A stretch of DNA of 64,000 bases. Origin: Deinococcus seoulensis. GTDB taxonomy: Bacteria > Deinococcota > Deinococci > Deinococcales > Deinococcaceae. Made by a program: the position numbers and the translations under genes. The notes under the pieces were generated by a model. The model saw only the letters and a program-made list of their open reading frames with translations. It did not search any database and had not been told where the DNA came from. Below are positions 44,940-57,407 of this stretch, one piece after another (positions within the stretch are counted from its first letter, which is position 1; the number at the start of each line of letters is the position of its first letter). Location of the stretch: assembly GCF_014648115.1 (NCBI RefSeq), contig NZ_BMQM01000013.1:50669-114668 (forward strand), in the 5' to 3' direction.

Positions 44940-45941
44940 TTACTCGTCGTCCAGGTCGTCCTCGTCGAGTTCCACGTCGTCCACGTCCTGATCGTCGGCC
45001 CAGTCTTTCAGGACGTTGGTGCGGCGCAGGTCGTCGCGGGGCGCGGCGAGGCGGGCCTGTTCGCGGTCCTCGCCGCTCATGACGCCCTGCGCGCGGCCCA
45101 GGACGGGCAGGTCGCCGGGCTGCTGGTCGTAGCGTTCGGCGAGATACGCGGCGACCCACGCGCCGAAGTACCACAGGGCCAGCGCGGCGGGGTAGCCGAC
45201 GGCGCCGTCCGGGTACGGCACGTGAATGATCTCGTCGATGCGGCTTTCGAGGATCTCGCGGGCCAGCATCAGGGTGTCGTCGGCGTCGCCGAGGATCAGG
45301 GCGACCTTGGCGTCGCCCTTCTCGTGCTGCGCCTCGAACGCGCCCGTCACGAAGGGCAGCGGGTCGCCCAGGACCGGGATGCTCAGGGTCTTGCCGGTGC
45401 GGGCCAGCAGGTGCTGCCACGCGTGCGGGAGGGCCTCGGCCTCGGGCGCGGCGAGCAGCAGGGGCGTGCGGCCCCACAGGCTCCAGGCGAGGTCGCGGGC
45501 GGGGTTGTTCTCGGTGACGTGCGGGGCGCAGCGTGCGGCGAGGTCGGCCAGCAGGGCGTCGGCGGCGGCGGCCTCGTCGCTGTGGCCGCTGGCGTGCGCG
45601 ACGAACTGCGCGAAGTGGTACGTGGCGAGCGGCCCGCCGGGCACGAGCACGTCGATCTCCTCGGGGGTGCCGCCGGTGGCGACGCGGCGGGCGTTCGCGC
45701 CTGCCACGACCGCCAGGTCGGCGTAATCGGTGGCGAGGGCGCTGGCGTCGGGGCTGCCGAGCACGAACTGCGTGCCGCCGCGCGTGAGGCTGCTGGCGAT
45801 CAGGGTCTGGGCGATGGCGGCGGCCAGGGTGCCCTCGCCCACGCCGACCAGGCCGTAGGGGGCCTCGTCGGGGCGGGCGGGTCCGGCGTACGAGCCGGGC
45901 AGCGTTTCGAGCAGGGTCAGGAGGTTGATCGGGGCACTCAT
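44940..45941 (-). CDS. SIS-domain-like protein (phosphosugar isomerase-like)
   Basis: 333 residues. The fold looks like a double-domain SIS protein related to bifunctional phosphoglucose/phosphomannose isomerases: YGLVGVGEGTLAAAIAQTLI, a second domain with GKTLSIPVLGDPLPFVTGAF, and RIDEIIHVPYPDGAVGYPAA. The C-terminus is a very acidic tail (ADDQDVDDVELDEDDLDDE). I cannot point to a conserved catalytic residue, so catalysis is unproven. Confidence in the fold is moderate; in the reaction, low. Confidence 0.5.
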   Translation of the reverse strand: MSAPINLLTLLETLPGSYAGPARPDEAPYGLVGVGEGTLAAAIAQTLIASSLTRGGTQFVLGSPDASALATDYADLAVVAGANARRVATGGTPEEIDVLVPGGPLATYHFAQFVAHASGHSDEAAAADALLADLAARCAPHVTENNPARDLAWSLWGRTPLLLAAPEAEALPHAWQHLLARTGKTLSIPVLGDPLPFVTGAFEAQHEKGDAKVALILGDADDTLMLAREILESRIDEIIHVPYPDGAVGYPAALALWYFGAWVAAYLAERYDQQPGDLPVLGRAQGVMSGEDREQARLAAPRDDLRRTNVLKDWADDQDVDDVELDEDDLDDE

Positions 45942-46189
45942 GCGTGACAGCGTACAGGGCGCGGCGGGCGTGGGTGGAGAGGCGCGCCGCAATCGCCCTG
46001 GCCGGGCGCGGGTGTCCCGGACGGCGAAAAAGGGTGTTACAGACGCCGTTTCCTGCTTCACGCCCGCTTAATCTTGCGTGCTAGAATCCGGCGCGTGCGA
46101 CTCCAGACACCCCCGTCACGACCTGCGACGTGCGGGCGGACCACTCAACAGAAACACCACCCTCGCGGGTGGCGTTCCGTGACTTTCCG

Positions 46190-46266
<77 letters not shown>

Positions 46267-46306
46267 ATAGCTCGCGTACCCTAGCACCTCGCATGAAGGA
46301 GATCAA

Positions 46307-48202
46307 GTGAAAAACAAGAAACTCGTGAACGGCCTGCTGAGCGTCCTGGCTCTGCTGCTGGTGGTCGGCATGGCGTACCAGTTCACGCCGAACCTGGGAT
46401 CGCTGTTCAACCGGCAGACCGGCACGCCCGCCCTGACCGTGAACGGCACGACCGTGACGGTCGAGGAACTCGAAGCGGCCCGCCGCGCCAACCCCGTGCT
46501 GGCCAGCACCGATACCGGCGTGCTGGGCGACGACTTCAAGACGTACGTGGTCGCGCAGCAGGTGCAGCAGACGCTGGTGCAGAACGCCGTGAAGGACATC
46601 AAGGTCAGCCGCGCCGACGTGGCCGCCAAGGTCAAGGAGGTCCGCGAGGCCAACCAGCTGACCGACAACAAGGCCTGGACGGACGCGCTGCAGGGCGCGG
46701 GCCTGACGGACAGCTCGTACCGCGAGCAGGTGCGCCAGAGCCTCGCCGTCGAGCGCCGCGTCGAGGAGATCAAGAAGGCCGTGCCCGCCGCGACCGACGC
46801 GGAACTCAGGGCGTACTACGACCTGAACCCCGGCAAGTTCCAGACGGACGCCCGCATTCAGGGCCGTCAGATCGTCGTGACCGACAAGGCCAGGGCGCAG
46901 GCGCTGCTGAAGCAGGCGCAGGGCGGCGCGGACTTCGCTGCGCTGGCCAAGGCGAACAGCACCGAGTTCGGTGACCGCAGCGGCGCGCTCGGCCCCATCG
47001 AGAACGGCGTGCCGCGCCCCGTGGCGCAGGTGGCGCTGCCCGCCGAGGTGGGCGCGGCCGCGTTCGCCCTGACCGACGGCGGCCTGACCGACGTGATCGA
47101 GAGCGGCGGCAAGTTCTACGTCGTGAAGGTCGAGAAGTACCTCGCGCCCGCCGCCAAGCCCTTCGCGGACGCCAGGACCGACATCGCCACGGCTGTCAAC
47201 GAGCAGAAGAAGAACGCCGCCGTGGAAGCCTGGGTGGCGGGCCTGGAAAAAGACGCCAAGATCGAGTTCAAGGACCTGAACTGGAAGGTCGAGGACCCCA
47301 CCGTGGCGACCGTCGCCGGGCAGGACATCCCGTACTCGAAGGCCATCGAGCAGGTCGTGAACAACCAGCAGTTCGCGTCGCTGCTGCAGCAGGTGCAGCC
47401 CGAGCAGGCCTCGCAGCTCGTGAACTCCATCCTGAAACCGCAGGTGGTGCAGCAGCTGATCCAGGGGTACGCCGCGCCCACCATCGCCGAACGCCTGAAA
47501 CTGAACCTGACCGGCACGCAGCAGGAACTCGCCGCCGGAATCGCCGCGTACGGCGCGCGGAACGTGAAGGTCACGGACGCCGAGGTGCAGGCGTTCTACA
47601 TTCAGAACAGGGCGCAGTTCCAGACGCCGGCCAGCGGCACCGTGTCCGAGGTCAGCTTCAAGGACGAGGCGGCCGCCCTGGCGTTCCGCAACAGCTACGA
47701 CGGCAAGACCGACTTCGGCCGGGCCGCCGTGAAGGCCGCCGGGACGCTCAGCGAGCGCGGGCAGGTCACGGCCGGTGACGGCAAACTGGACGAGGCCCTG
47801 AACGCCGCCGTGTTCGAAGCCAGGAGCCTGCGTGACGCCGGGGAAGGCAGCCTGACCGACCCCGTGAAGGTCGGCGAGCGGTACTCGGTGGCGTACGTGA
47901 CGGACCTGAAACCCGCCGCGACCGAACCCCTGAGCGCCGTGAAAGCGCAGATCGAATCGCAGGTGCTGGCGCAGAAGCAGAACGAGGAAGGTCAGAAGTT
48001 CCTGGCCGCGCAGGTCGCGACCCTGAAACCCAAGGACAACCTCAAGGCAGTGCTGGCCGCGCAGGAAAAACGCGTGGAGGCCGCCGCGCCCAAGGCCACC
48101 CCCACGACCGAAGGCAGCGAAGACAGCGCCGCGCCCGCCACGGACAGCAAGACGCCCGCCACGGAAGGCGAAACCCCGGCGGCTCCCCCCGCCGACCAGT
48201 AA
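46307..48202 (+). CDS. PpiC/SurA-like peptidyl-prolyl isomerase
   Basis: 631 residues. An N-terminal membrane anchor (about 8-26) is followed by a SurA-N-type helical chaperone part (VNGTTVTVEELEAARRANPV). A parvulin domain follows (about 170-275: YYDLNPGKFQTDARIQGRQI, GGADFAALAKANSTEFGDRS, GDRSGALGPIENG, ESGGKFYVVKVEKYL). A second chaperone-like repeat follows (about 320-560) with a poorer rotamase match, then a Thr/Pro/Ala-rich tail. It should act outside the membrane as a folding helper for exported proteins. The start is GTG with AAGGAG seven bases before it. Two-repeat length is larger than PrsA. Confidence 0.88.
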   Translation: MKNKKLVNGLLSVLALLLVVGMAYQFTPNLGSLFNRQTGTPALTVNGTTVTVEELEAARRANPVLASTDTGVLGDDFKTYVVAQQVQQTLVQNAVKDIKVSRADVAAKVKEVREANQLTDNKAWTDALQGAGLTDSSYREQVRQSLAVERRVEEIKKAVPAATDAELRAYYDLNPGKFQTDARIQGRQIVVTDKARAQALLKQAQGGADFAALAKANSTEFGDRSGALGPIENGVPRPVAQVALPAEVGAAAFALTDGGLTDVIESGGKFYVVKVEKYLAPAAKPFADARTDIATAVNEQKKNAAVEAWVAGLEKDAKIEFKDLNWKVEDPTVATVAGQDIPYSKAIEQVVNNQQFASLLQQVQPEQASQLVNSILKPQVVQQLIQGYAAPTIAERLKLNLTGTQQELAAGIAAYGARNVKVTDAEVQAFYIQNRAQFQTPASGTVSEVSFKDEAAALAFRNSYDGKTDFGRAAVKAAGTLSERGQVTAGDGKLDEALNAAVFEARSLRDAGEGSLTDPVKVGERYSVAYVTDLKPAATEPLSAVKAQIESQVLAQKQNEEGQKFLAAQVATLKPKDNLKAVLAAQEKRVEAAAPKATPTTEGSEDSAAPATDSKTPATEGETPAAPPADQ

Positions 48203-48223
48203 ATCCAGACTATGCCCGGAGAA

Positions 48224-48248
48224 AGCCTCGCCCCGCGCGGGGCTTTTT
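48224..48248 (+). terminator. Intrinsic terminator after the PpiC gene
   Basis: GCCCCGCGCGGGGC followed by TTTTT, with an outer AGCC. This is one of the few classical U-tract terminators in the window. Confidence 0.85.
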
Positions 48249-48280
48249 CATGCCGCCTGCTTTTTGGGGGCGGCGCCCGC

Positions 48281-48286
48281 TAGAAT
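48281..48286 (+). promoter_or_regulatory. Leaderless -10 element TAGAAT (trpS)
   Basis: It ends nine bases before the trpS ATG. Confidence 0.55.
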
Positions 48287-48295
48287 CACGGGGTT

Positions 48296-49294
<999 letters not shown>

Positions 49295-49305
49295 GTGCCG
49301 CCCCC

Positions 49306-50115
<810 letters not shown>

Positions 50116-50247
50116 ACCGGACTCGGATTGAATGGGCTGCAAAGCCGCTGGGTCCGAGCGAAGCGAGTGGGAGCTGGGCGGGTTCCGGACGTGAAGCTGA
50201 CAGGCCGGCGATGTTCCGGGTTGTCAGCGAAACAAACGGAATCCGTA
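50116..50247 (-). repeat. Element A, copy 8 (tandem pair, left)
   Basis: 132 bases between TGA 50113-50115 (scpA stop) and TGA 50248-50250. Hairpin arms have diverged from other copies, with GCTGACAGGCCGG/CCGGGTTGTCAGC. Confidence 0.9.
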
Positions 50248-50250
50248 TGA

Positions 50251-50381
50251 TGGACTCCGATTGAATGGCTTATGAAGCCGCTGGGTCCGAGCGGAGCGAG
50301 TAGGAGTCGAAGCGGGTTCCGGACGTGGAGTTGGCAACCCGGCGCCCTTCCGGGTTGTCAGCGAAACAAACGGAATCCGTA
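50251..50381 (-). repeat. Element A, copy 9 (tandem pair, right)
   Basis: 131 bases between the shared TGA 50248-50250 and TGA 50382-50384. Hairpin 1 is GTTGGCAACCCGG/CCGGGTTGTCAGC. It sits next to copy 8 in the same orientation, as if one inserted at the other's duplicated target. Confidence 0.9.
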
Positions 50382-50399
50382 TGAGCCGGGGGGCGGAGG

Positions 50400-51032
50400 T
50401 CAGCGGGCCAGTTGCGCCTGCACCGTCCCGGACGCCGGGTCGAGTGTCACGGACGGCCAGGGGTTCGGCGTGCGGTCCGTGCGGATGTCGATGCGGTACG
50501 TCGCGCCGGGTTCCAGCGTGACGGGCGTGACCACCCCGCCCCGCAGGACCGGTTGCGCCGCCCCGCCCAGCGGCGTGACGGTGACGGTGACGCGCCGCAC
50601 CTCGTCCAGCAGCGGCTCCGGCACCGAGTCAATCGGGTCGGCGCTCACCTGGGTCTCCGTGACACGCACGCGCAGGTCCGCGTAGTACGTCAGGAACTCG
50701 GCTTCGGGGACGAACGCGGCCAGTGCGGCGTTCAGGGTGGGTGCCCAGACGGTCACGGTCCAGCGTTCCATGTTCACGCGCAGGTCCGGGCAGTTCAGGG
50801 TGTAGTCCGGCGGGACGCTCCCGGCCGCCTCGCCCGTCCCGTACTCCAGGATGCCCATCGGCCCCACGCGCGGCGACGCGGCGCAGATCGCGGCCTGCTG
50901 CGCGTCACTGAAGTCCGTGAACTCGTTCGGGATCACGGACGAGGTCGGCACGCACCCGACCAGTCCCAGGATGCCCGCGCCCACCACCGCTGCCCGCACC
51001 CACGCTACCGAACGCCGCTGCTGTCGCTTCAT
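50400..51032 (-). CDS. Lipoprotein of unknown function
   Basis: 210 residues. MKRQQRRSVAWVRAAVVGAG ends in a lipobox (LGLVGC), giving a lipid-anchored protein. The rest is beta-rich with an N-terminal Cys pair (AAICAAS, TLNCPDL). I do not recognise the family. It follows aroE on the same strand, but a strong hairpin lies between, so it has its own promoter. Confidence 0.65.
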   Translation of the reverse strand: MKRQQRRSVAWVRAAVVGAGILGLVGCVPTSSVIPNEFTDFSDAQQAAICAASPRVGPMGILEYGTGEAAGSVPPDYTLNCPDLRVNMERWTVTVWAPTLNAALAAFVPEAEFLTYYADLRVRVTETQVSADPIDSVPEPLLDEVRRVTVTVTPLGGAAQPVLRGGVVTPVTLEPGATYRIDIRTDRTPNPWPSVTLDPASGTVQAQLAR

Positions 51033-51069
51033 GCTGCCCTCCCCCGGACCTGCTCGCCGCGCACCACGC

Positions 51070-51111
51070 GACCGGCCGGACCTGAGCAGACTTCACCCTA
51101 TCCGGCCGGTC
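51070..51111 (-). terminator. Hairpin terminator after aroE
   Basis: GACCGGCCGG (51070-51079) pairs perfectly with CCGGCCGGTC (51102-51111), between aroE and the lipoprotein gene. Confidence 0.6.
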
Positions 51112-51138
51112 ATTGCAAGGGGGCAGTGGGAATCCGGA

Positions 51139-51972
51139 TCAGGTACGTGCGAATTCGACCGCTGAGCGCACCTGCTCGTCCGTGGGGCGCACACCGGTGT
51201 ACAGCACGAACTGCTCCAGCGCCTGCAACGCCACGACCTCCAGTCCGGTCACGACGGGCCTCCCCTGCCGCCGCGCCTCCACGATCAGGGGCGTCTCGCT
51301 GGGCAGGGCGACCACGTCGAACACCGTGCCCGCCCGCGCGATGGCTTCGGGCGTGAAGGCCAGCGTGTGCTCGTCCGGGCCGCCCGCCATGCCCAGGGGT
51401 GTGACGTTCACGAGCAGGTCGCCGCCTTGCACGTCGGGCGTCGTGGGGTGCCAGTCCCAGCCGCAGCGTTCCGCCAGTTCCCGCCCGGCCCCCTCGTTAC
51501 GGGCGACGATCACGCCGCGCGTGAAACCCGCGTCGCGCAGGGCGCTCGCCACGGCCTTGCCCATGCCGCCGCTACCGCGCAGCACCACCCGCGCGTCCGG
51601 GTTCAGGGCGTGCCGTTCGATCAGCAGTTGAATGGCGGTGTAATCGGTGTTGAAGGCCTTCAGGTGCCCTTCCGTGTTCACGATGGTGTTCACGGACCCG
51701 ATCGCGGCTGCCGAGGCGTCCAGTTCGTCCAGCAGCGGAATCACCGCCTCCTTGAACGGCATGCTGACCGCGCAGCCCCGCACGCCCAGCGCCCGGACGC
51801 CCGCCACGACGCCCGCGATGTCCTGCACGCCGAACGCCTTGTACACGAAATCCAGGCCCAGCGCCACGTACAGGTGATTATGAAAGCGCGTCCCGAAGTT
51901 GCTCGGGCGGGCCGAGACACTCATGCACAGGGTGGTGCCCCGGTTGATGTCCAGTTTGCTTGCATCCGTCAT
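51139..51972 (-). CDS. aroE: Shikimate dehydrogenase
   Basis: 277 residues. Substrate residues are seen in VSMPFKEAVIPLLDELD (Lys) and GHLKAFNTDYTAIQLLI (Asn/Asp); the NADP-binding loop is VVLRGSGGMGKAVASALRDA. It reduces 3-dehydroshikimate for aromatic amino acids. The usual N-terminal GxPIxHSxSP-like loop is replaced by SVSARPSNFGTRFHNHLYVA, which marks the shikimate dehydrogenase-like group; a different but related substrate is possible. GGAGGGGG lies seven bases before the ATG. Confidence 0.82.
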   Translation of the reverse strand: MTDASKLDINRGTTLCMSVSARPSNFGTRFHNHLYVALGLDFVYKAFGVQDIAGVVAGVRALGVRGCAVSMPFKEAVIPLLDELDASAAAIGSVNTIVNTEGHLKAFNTDYTAIQLLIERHALNPDARVVLRGSGGMGKAVASALRDAGFTRGVIVARNEGAGRELAERCGWDWHPTTPDVQGGDLLVNVTPLGMAGGPDEHTLAFTPEAIARAGTVFDVVALPSETPLIVEARRQGRPVVTGLEVVALQALEQFVLYTGVRPTDEQVRSAVEFART

Positions 51973-52089
51973 GACTTCCCCCTCCGGCGACTGCGCTGCG
52001 TGCCCTGCGGTCCGCTCCGGTCACTGCACTCCGTCTCCGTCGTTGCATTCCTGCTCCTTCCAGTCGGCTCCTGGGTTCCCGGAGCGGAA

Positions 52090-53007
52090 TCATAGCCCGA
52101 GCATGAGGTTCAGGTTCTGCACCGCCGCGCCGCCCGCGCCCTTCCCGAGGTTGTCCAGCCGCGCGACCAGCAGCGCCCGCTCGGCGTCCGCGGACGGGTA
52201 CACGAACAGTTCCAGGTCGTTCGTGCCGTTCAGGGTCTGCGGGTCCAGCACCTCCGGATTACCTTGCATGTCGAACACCCGCACGTACCGCTGCCCGGCG
52301 TAGTGATCCCTCAGCGCCGCGTGCAGCGCGTCCGGCGTGGTGCCCAGTTCGCGCAGGTGCAGGGGGATGGTCACGGTCATGCCCTGCGCCCACGCGCCCA
52401 CGTTCGGCGTGAAGATCGGCGTGCGGCTCAATCCCCCGTAGCGCATCGTCTCGGGAATGTGCTTGTGCCCCAGTCCCAGCGCGTAACTCAGGAACTCGCC
52501 CTTCATCGGGTGATCCTCGCCCTTCTCGTGCGCGTCCACCAGCGCCCGGCCCCCACCCGTGTAGCCGCTGTACCCCTGGATGCTGACCGGGAAGTCCGCC
52601 GGGATCAGGCCCGCGCCCGTCAGTGGCGCCAGCAGCGAGATCGCCCCCGTGCTGTAACAGCCGGGGTTCGCCACGAAGCGCGCCGCGCGGATCGCGTCCG
52701 CCTGCCCCGCTTTCAACTCCGGGAAACCGAACACCCACGCCGGGTTCACCCGGTGCGCCGTACTCGCGTCCAGCAGGCGCGCGGCCGGATTCGTCGTCAG
52801 CGTGACCGCCTCGCGCGCCGCGTCGTCATGCAGACACAGGATCGACACGTCCGCCGCGTTCAGCAGCTCCGCCCGCGCGTCCGCATCCTTGCGCCGCGCC
52901 GGGTCGATGCTCAGGAGCTCGATATCCGACCGGCCCTGAAGCCGTTGCCGGATCTGCAGACCGGTCGTTCCGGCCTCACCGTCGATAAATACCTTGGGGA
53001 CTGTCAT
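52090..53007 (-). CDS. argC: N-acetyl-gamma-glutamyl-phosphate reductase (type 2)
   Basis: 305 residues. The NADP-binding start is [20 protein letters not shown], and the catalytic Cys lies in [34 protein letters not shown] and [13 protein letters not shown] are typical. It is the short type-2 ArgC, reducing the third intermediate of arginine synthesis. GGAGAA lies eight bases before the ATG. argF lies close by on the same strand (separated by two other genes). Confidence 0.93.
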   Translation of the reverse strand: MTVPKVFIDGEAGTTGLQIRQRLQGRSDIELLSIDPARRKDADARAELLNAADVSILCLHDDAAREAVTLTTNPAARLLDASTAHRVNPAWVFGFPELKAGQADAIRAARFVANPGCYSTGAISLLAPLTGAGLIPADFPVSIQGYSGYTGGGRALVDAHEKGEDHPMKGEFLSYALGLGHKHIPETMRYGGLSRTPIFTPNVGAWAQGMTVTIPLHLRELGTTPDALHAALRDHYAGQRYVRVFDMQGNPEVLDPQTLNGTNDLELFVYPSADAERALLVARLDNLGKGAGGAAVQNLNLMLGL

Positions 53008-53102
53008 GCTTGATTCTCCATCAGGGACTGAGTGACCTGCGCGTGCAGGCGTTCGAATGTCATAGCCAGGAACGTGCTGGTAGGTCTGGGGGCTGCGGCG
53101 CG

Positions 53103-53615
53103 TCAGGCACGGCCCACCCCATAGCACAGCTGCACGAGGCGTTTCAGGTCGCCCTTGGCGGGGTCGCCCTGCTCGATGCGCCGGATAAGTTCGGCGGGCG
53201 TGAGCCACTGCGCGCTGCTGAAATCGTCCGGGTTGAAGGTGGGCGGGTCGTCGCGGCGCAGTTCGTAGACGTGCATGAAGGCACTCAGGCCGTCGCGCGT
53301 GCCAAAGCTGGCGATCTGCCGCCAGGGGAGGTCGTCCACGTTCAGGTTCAGTTCCTCCTGCGTCTCGCGGCGGAAGGCCTGCTCGTAGGTTTCGCCGTGT
53401 TCGACGTGTCCGCCGACGCTCATGTCGAGGCAGCCGGGGAACAGGCGTTTGTGCGCGGTGCGGCGTGGAATCCACAGCTGGCCCGATGGGTTGATCAGGA
53501 AGGCGTTGATGACGCGGACGGTCAGGCCGCGCGCGTGGGCGTCCTCGCGGGTGACGGTGCCGATGACCTCGTCGTGCTCGTTCACGACGTCCAGCCACTC
53601 CGTGACCCCGGTCAC
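53103..53615 (-). CDS. Nudix hydrolase, IDI-like type
   Basis: 170 residues from a GTG overlapping the acetyltransferase gene (GTGA). The Nudix box is [20 protein letters not shown] followed by [26 protein letters not shown] and [20 protein letters not shown] are like isopentenyl-diphosphate isomerase and its Nudix relatives. The IDI signature residues are only partly there, so isomerase activity is not assured. Confidence 0.8.
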   Translation of the reverse strand: MTGVTEWLDVVNEHDEVIGTVTREDAHARGLTVRVINAFLINPSGQLWIPRRTAHKRLFPGCLDMSVGGHVEHGETYEQAFRRETQEELNLNVDDLPWRQIASFGTRDGLSAFMHVYELRRDDPPTFNPDDFSSAQWLTPAELIRRIEQGDPAKGDLKRLVQLCYGVGRA

Positions 53616-54129
53616 GCGGTCCACTCGGCGGCCAGCACCGCGTAGAGGGCGTCGTCGGTCCATTCGCCCCGGTGCAGGTAGCTCTGGAGGCTGGTGCCCT
53701 CGTGCCGGAAGCCCAGGCGGGTCAGCAGCGCCGCGACGGGGGTGTTGCGGGGGTCGATGCTGGCGTGAATGCGGTGCAGGCCCAGATCGGTGAAGGCGTG
53801 TGTAATCAGGGCGTGCAGGGCCTCGCGGGCGTACCCGTGCCCCTGGGCGTGGCGGGCGAGGGTCACGCCGACCTCCGCCTGCGGCCCCTGCGTGTTCAGG
53901 CCCACGTCCCCCACCAGTTCACCACCCCTCAGCGTGACGGCGCGCTGCACCCAGCCGGGCGCCCCCAGCGGCGCGTCCAACACGAGCCCCGCCACACTGT
54001 CCGGCGTGGCGGGCAGCGCCCAGCCCTGGTACCGCGCGACCTCCGGGTCGTTCCGGTACGCCAGAACGTGCGGCAGGTCATCGGGTGTCAGGGGCCGCAG
54101 GGTCAGGCGGGGCGTGTGTAGGGTGGTCA

Positions 54130-54130
<1 letters not shown>
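53612..54130 (-). CDS. GNAT family N-acetyltransferase (RimJ/RimL-like)
   Basis: 172 residues. [20 protein letters not shown] and the acetyl-CoA loop [20 protein letters not shown] (Q/RxxGxA type) are clear, then [20 protein letters not shown]. It transfers acetyl from CoA to an amine, often a protein N-terminus in RimJ/RimL relatives; the target is unknown. Its start overlaps the argF stop (TAATG). Confidence 0.87.
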
Positions 54131-55200
<1,070 letters not shown>

Positions 55201-55208
55201 AGGCGAGG

Positions 55209-55214
55209 AGTATA
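55209..55214 (-). promoter_or_regulatory. Leaderless -10 element TATACT (argF)
   Basis: On the minus strand it ends eight bases before the argF ATG at 55200. Confidence 0.55.
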
Positions 55215-55375
55215 CATGCTGGCAGGTGATGGGCGGGTCAGACGGCACGCGGACCGCATGATTATTCAACTGAGCGGTTTTCCATGCATTTCGATTCGTT
55301 CCCCGTGCCTGCCGGGTGTCCCGCCAGCCGGGATGCCCCGCCAGTCCCGCCCACCGGGCCGGGCAGGTGCGGGCG

Positions 55376-55381
55376 TACACT
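55376..55381 (+). promoter_or_regulatory. Leaderless -10 element TACACT (EamA gene)
   Basis: It ends eight bases before the GTG at 55390 and settles that start choice. Confidence 0.55.
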
Positions 55382-55389
55382 CGCGCGCA

Positions 55390-56316
55390 GTGAGTGCCTC
55401 CAGCCCCTCTTCCACCTCCCTGCCGTCCCTGAACGCCCGCGCGCTGCTGCTGGCGCTGCTGATCACGGGCATCTGGGGCGTGAATTTCGTGGTCATCAAG
55501 TGGAGCGTGGCGGGCGCCCCGCCGCTGCTGGTGGCCGCGTTGCGATTCGCGCTGGCGGCGCTGCCTGCCGTGCTGTTCGTGCCGCGCCCGCAGATGCCCG
55601 CCCGGCTGCTGTGGGGGTACGGACTGGCGGTGGGGGTCGTGCAGTTCGGGCTGCTGTACCTCGCCATCGGGCTGGGCATGAGCGCGGGCCTGGGCTCGCT
55701 GCTGATGCAGATGCAGGCGTTCTTCACGGCGCTGCTGGCCGCGCGCTTCCTGGGCGAACGGGTGCAGCCGTGGCAGGTGGCGGGTATCACGCTGGCCTTC
55801 GCGGGCATGGGCGTGATCGGCGCGCTGTCCGGCGGCGACCTGACCCTGCTGAGCCTGGGCCTCACGCTGGCCGCCGCGCTCGGCTGGGCCGTCAGTAACC
55901 TGATCGTGCGGGCGTCCGGCGGCGCGAACATGTTCAGTCTGGTCGTCTGGAGCGCCCTGATCCCGCCCATCCCCCTGACGATCCTGGCGGGCCTCGTGGA
56001 CGGCTGGGACGCCGTGACGCGCACCCTCACGCAGTCCGGCGCGGGCTTCTGGGCGGCCATCCTGTTCATGGGCCTGGGCAACACGGTCCTGGGTTTTGGC
56101 GTGTGGGCCGCGCTGATCCAGCGGCACGGCGCGGCCCGCGTCGCCCCGCTGTCCCTGCTGGTCCCGGTGTTCGGCCTGATCGCCAGCGCCCTGGTGTACC
56201 AGGAGGCGTTCCCGCCCGGCAAGGCCATCGGCGCGGCCCTGGTATTCGCCGGACTGATCCTGCACGTGTTCGGCGGCCGCTGGTGGCACCGGGCAGAGCA
56301 GCGCAGCCCGGCCTGA
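55390..56316 (+). CDS. EamA/DMT family transporter
   Basis: 308 residues with about ten membrane helices in two EamA repeats: LLITGIWGVNFVVIKWSVAG and LLMQMQAFFTALLAARFLGE in the first, ALGWAVSNLIVRASGGANMF and PLSLLVPVFGLIASALVYQE in the second. Such proteins export amino acids or other metabolites. The GTG at 55390 is chosen because of the -10 just before it; the open frame upstream belongs to non-coding sequence between argF and this gene. Confidence 0.88.
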   Translation: MSASSPSSTSLPSLNARALLLALLITGIWGVNFVVIKWSVAGAPPLLVAALRFALAALPAVLFVPRPQMPARLLWGYGLAVGVVQFGLLYLAIGLGMSAGLGSLLMQMQAFFTALLAARFLGERVQPWQVAGITLAFAGMGVIGALSGGDLTLLSLGLTLAAALGWAVSNLIVRASGGANMFSLVVWSALIPPIPLTILAGLVDGWDAVTRTLTQSGAGFWAAILFMGLGNTVLGFGVWAALIQRHGAARVAPLSLLVPVFGLIASALVYQEAFPPGKAIGAALVFAGLILHVFGGRWWHRAEQRSPA

Positions 56317-56372
56317 ACGCGCAACAGCGGCGTAGGCCACCCGGCGCATGGCACGCCGCACCGGGCACCCGC

Positions 56373-56378
56373 TAGGCT
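56373..56378 (+). promoter_or_regulatory. Leaderless -10 element TAGGCT
   Basis: It ends seven bases before the metallo-hydrolase ATG. Confidence 0.45.
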
Positions 56379-56385
56379 GCGCGGC

Positions 56386-57375
56386 ATGTTGAGGACACGG
56401 GTGCTGGGCCGACCAGCAGAAGACAACGCGCTGTGGGTCGTGGCCGACAGCGGGCAGGGGCAGACGCGCCTGCTGCTGGACTGCGGCGCGCACGTGCTGG
56501 ACGGCGTACCCTTCGCGGAGGTGCAGGCCACCGACCACCTGCTGCTGTCGCACCTGCACATGGATCACGTGGGCGGCTTCGACGATTTCTTCCGCGCGAC
56601 CTTCGACCGGCCCGCGCCCACGCACGCCTGGGGGCCGCCCGGCACGGCCCGCATCCTCGGGCACCGCTTCCAGGGGTACTGGTGGAACCACGCGCCCGAG
56701 CTGCGCGGCCAGTGGTTCGTGCATGACGTTCACGACGCGCACGTGCAGTCCTTCCGGTTCGAGGCGCACGAGGCCTTCGCCATAGCGCACGACGCGGGCC
56801 GCCGCGCACACGACGGCACGGTCCTGACCACCCCACAGGTAGCCGTGCAGGCCGTCCCACTGGAACACCACGGCCGCAGCCTGGGCTTCATCCTGCGGGA
56901 ACCCGACCGGGAGCGCGTGAACCCGGCCGCCCTGGCAGGGTTGGGCCTGCGCCCCGGCCCCTGGCTGGCCGCGCTGAAAGGTGGCGCGACCGGCGAACTG
57001 GACGTGAACGGTCAGCCGCACGACGCCGCTGCCCTGCGCGCCGCGCTAATGCAACGGGAGACCGGAGAGAGTCTGGCGTACCTCACGGACTTCCTGCTGG
57101 ACGGCGCGCAGCAGGCCCGCCTCGCACCCATCCTGCGCGGCGTGCAGACGCTGTACGCCGAGGCGCAGTACACCCCCGAAGACCACGCGCTCGCCACGCG
57201 GCATCAGCACACCACCGTCACGCAGGTCGCCGCCCTCGCCCACGCGGCGGGCCTGCCCGCGCTGACGCTGCTGCACCTGAGCCGCCGCTACCGATCCGAA
57301 CAGTGGCCCGACATGCTGAGTGCCGCGCAGGCCATCCACCCCGCCGCGCGCTTCCCGGACGGCTGGCCGTACTGA
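56386..57375 (+). CDS. Metallo-beta-lactamase-fold hydrolase (RNase Z-like)
   Basis: 329 residues. The zinc site is HLLLSHLHMDHVGGFDDFFR (HxHxDH), with further ligands in VPLEHHGRSLGF, LAYLTDF (Asp) and the last His in ATRHQHTTVTQVAALAHAAG. The layout, with the distal Asp and the HTT motif after it, is like RNase Z. Such enzymes trim tRNA 3' ends, but CCA is encoded in the one tRNA seen here. The exosite arm is not evident, so it could be a different hydrolase. Confidence 0.8.
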   Translation: MLRTRVLGRPAEDNALWVVADSGQGQTRLLLDCGAHVLDGVPFAEVQATDHLLLSHLHMDHVGGFDDFFRATFDRPAPTHAWGPPGTARILGHRFQGYWWNHAPELRGQWFVHDVHDAHVQSFRFEAHEAFAIAHDAGRRAHDGTVLTTPQVAVQAVPLEHHGRSLGFILREPDRERVNPAALAGLGLRPGPWLAALKGGATGELDVNGQPHDAAALRAALMQRETGESLAYLTDFLLDGAQQARLAPILRGVQTLYAEAQYTPEDHALATRHQHTTVTQVAALAHAAGLPALTLLHLSRRYRSEQWPDMLSAAQAIHPAARFPDGWPY

Positions 57376-57395
57376 AGAACGCACGCGCCCTGCCG

Positions 57396-57401
57396 TACCC
57401 T
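57396..57401 (+). promoter_or_regulatory. Leaderless -10 element TACCCT
   Basis: It ends six bases before the PHP phosphatase ATG. Confidence 0.45.
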
Positions 57402-57407
57402 GTGGGC

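Noticed and set aside
48203..48295. T-box or trp leader before trpS
   Set aside because: Only a terminator of the gene before and a leaderless -10; there is no room for a leader RNA.
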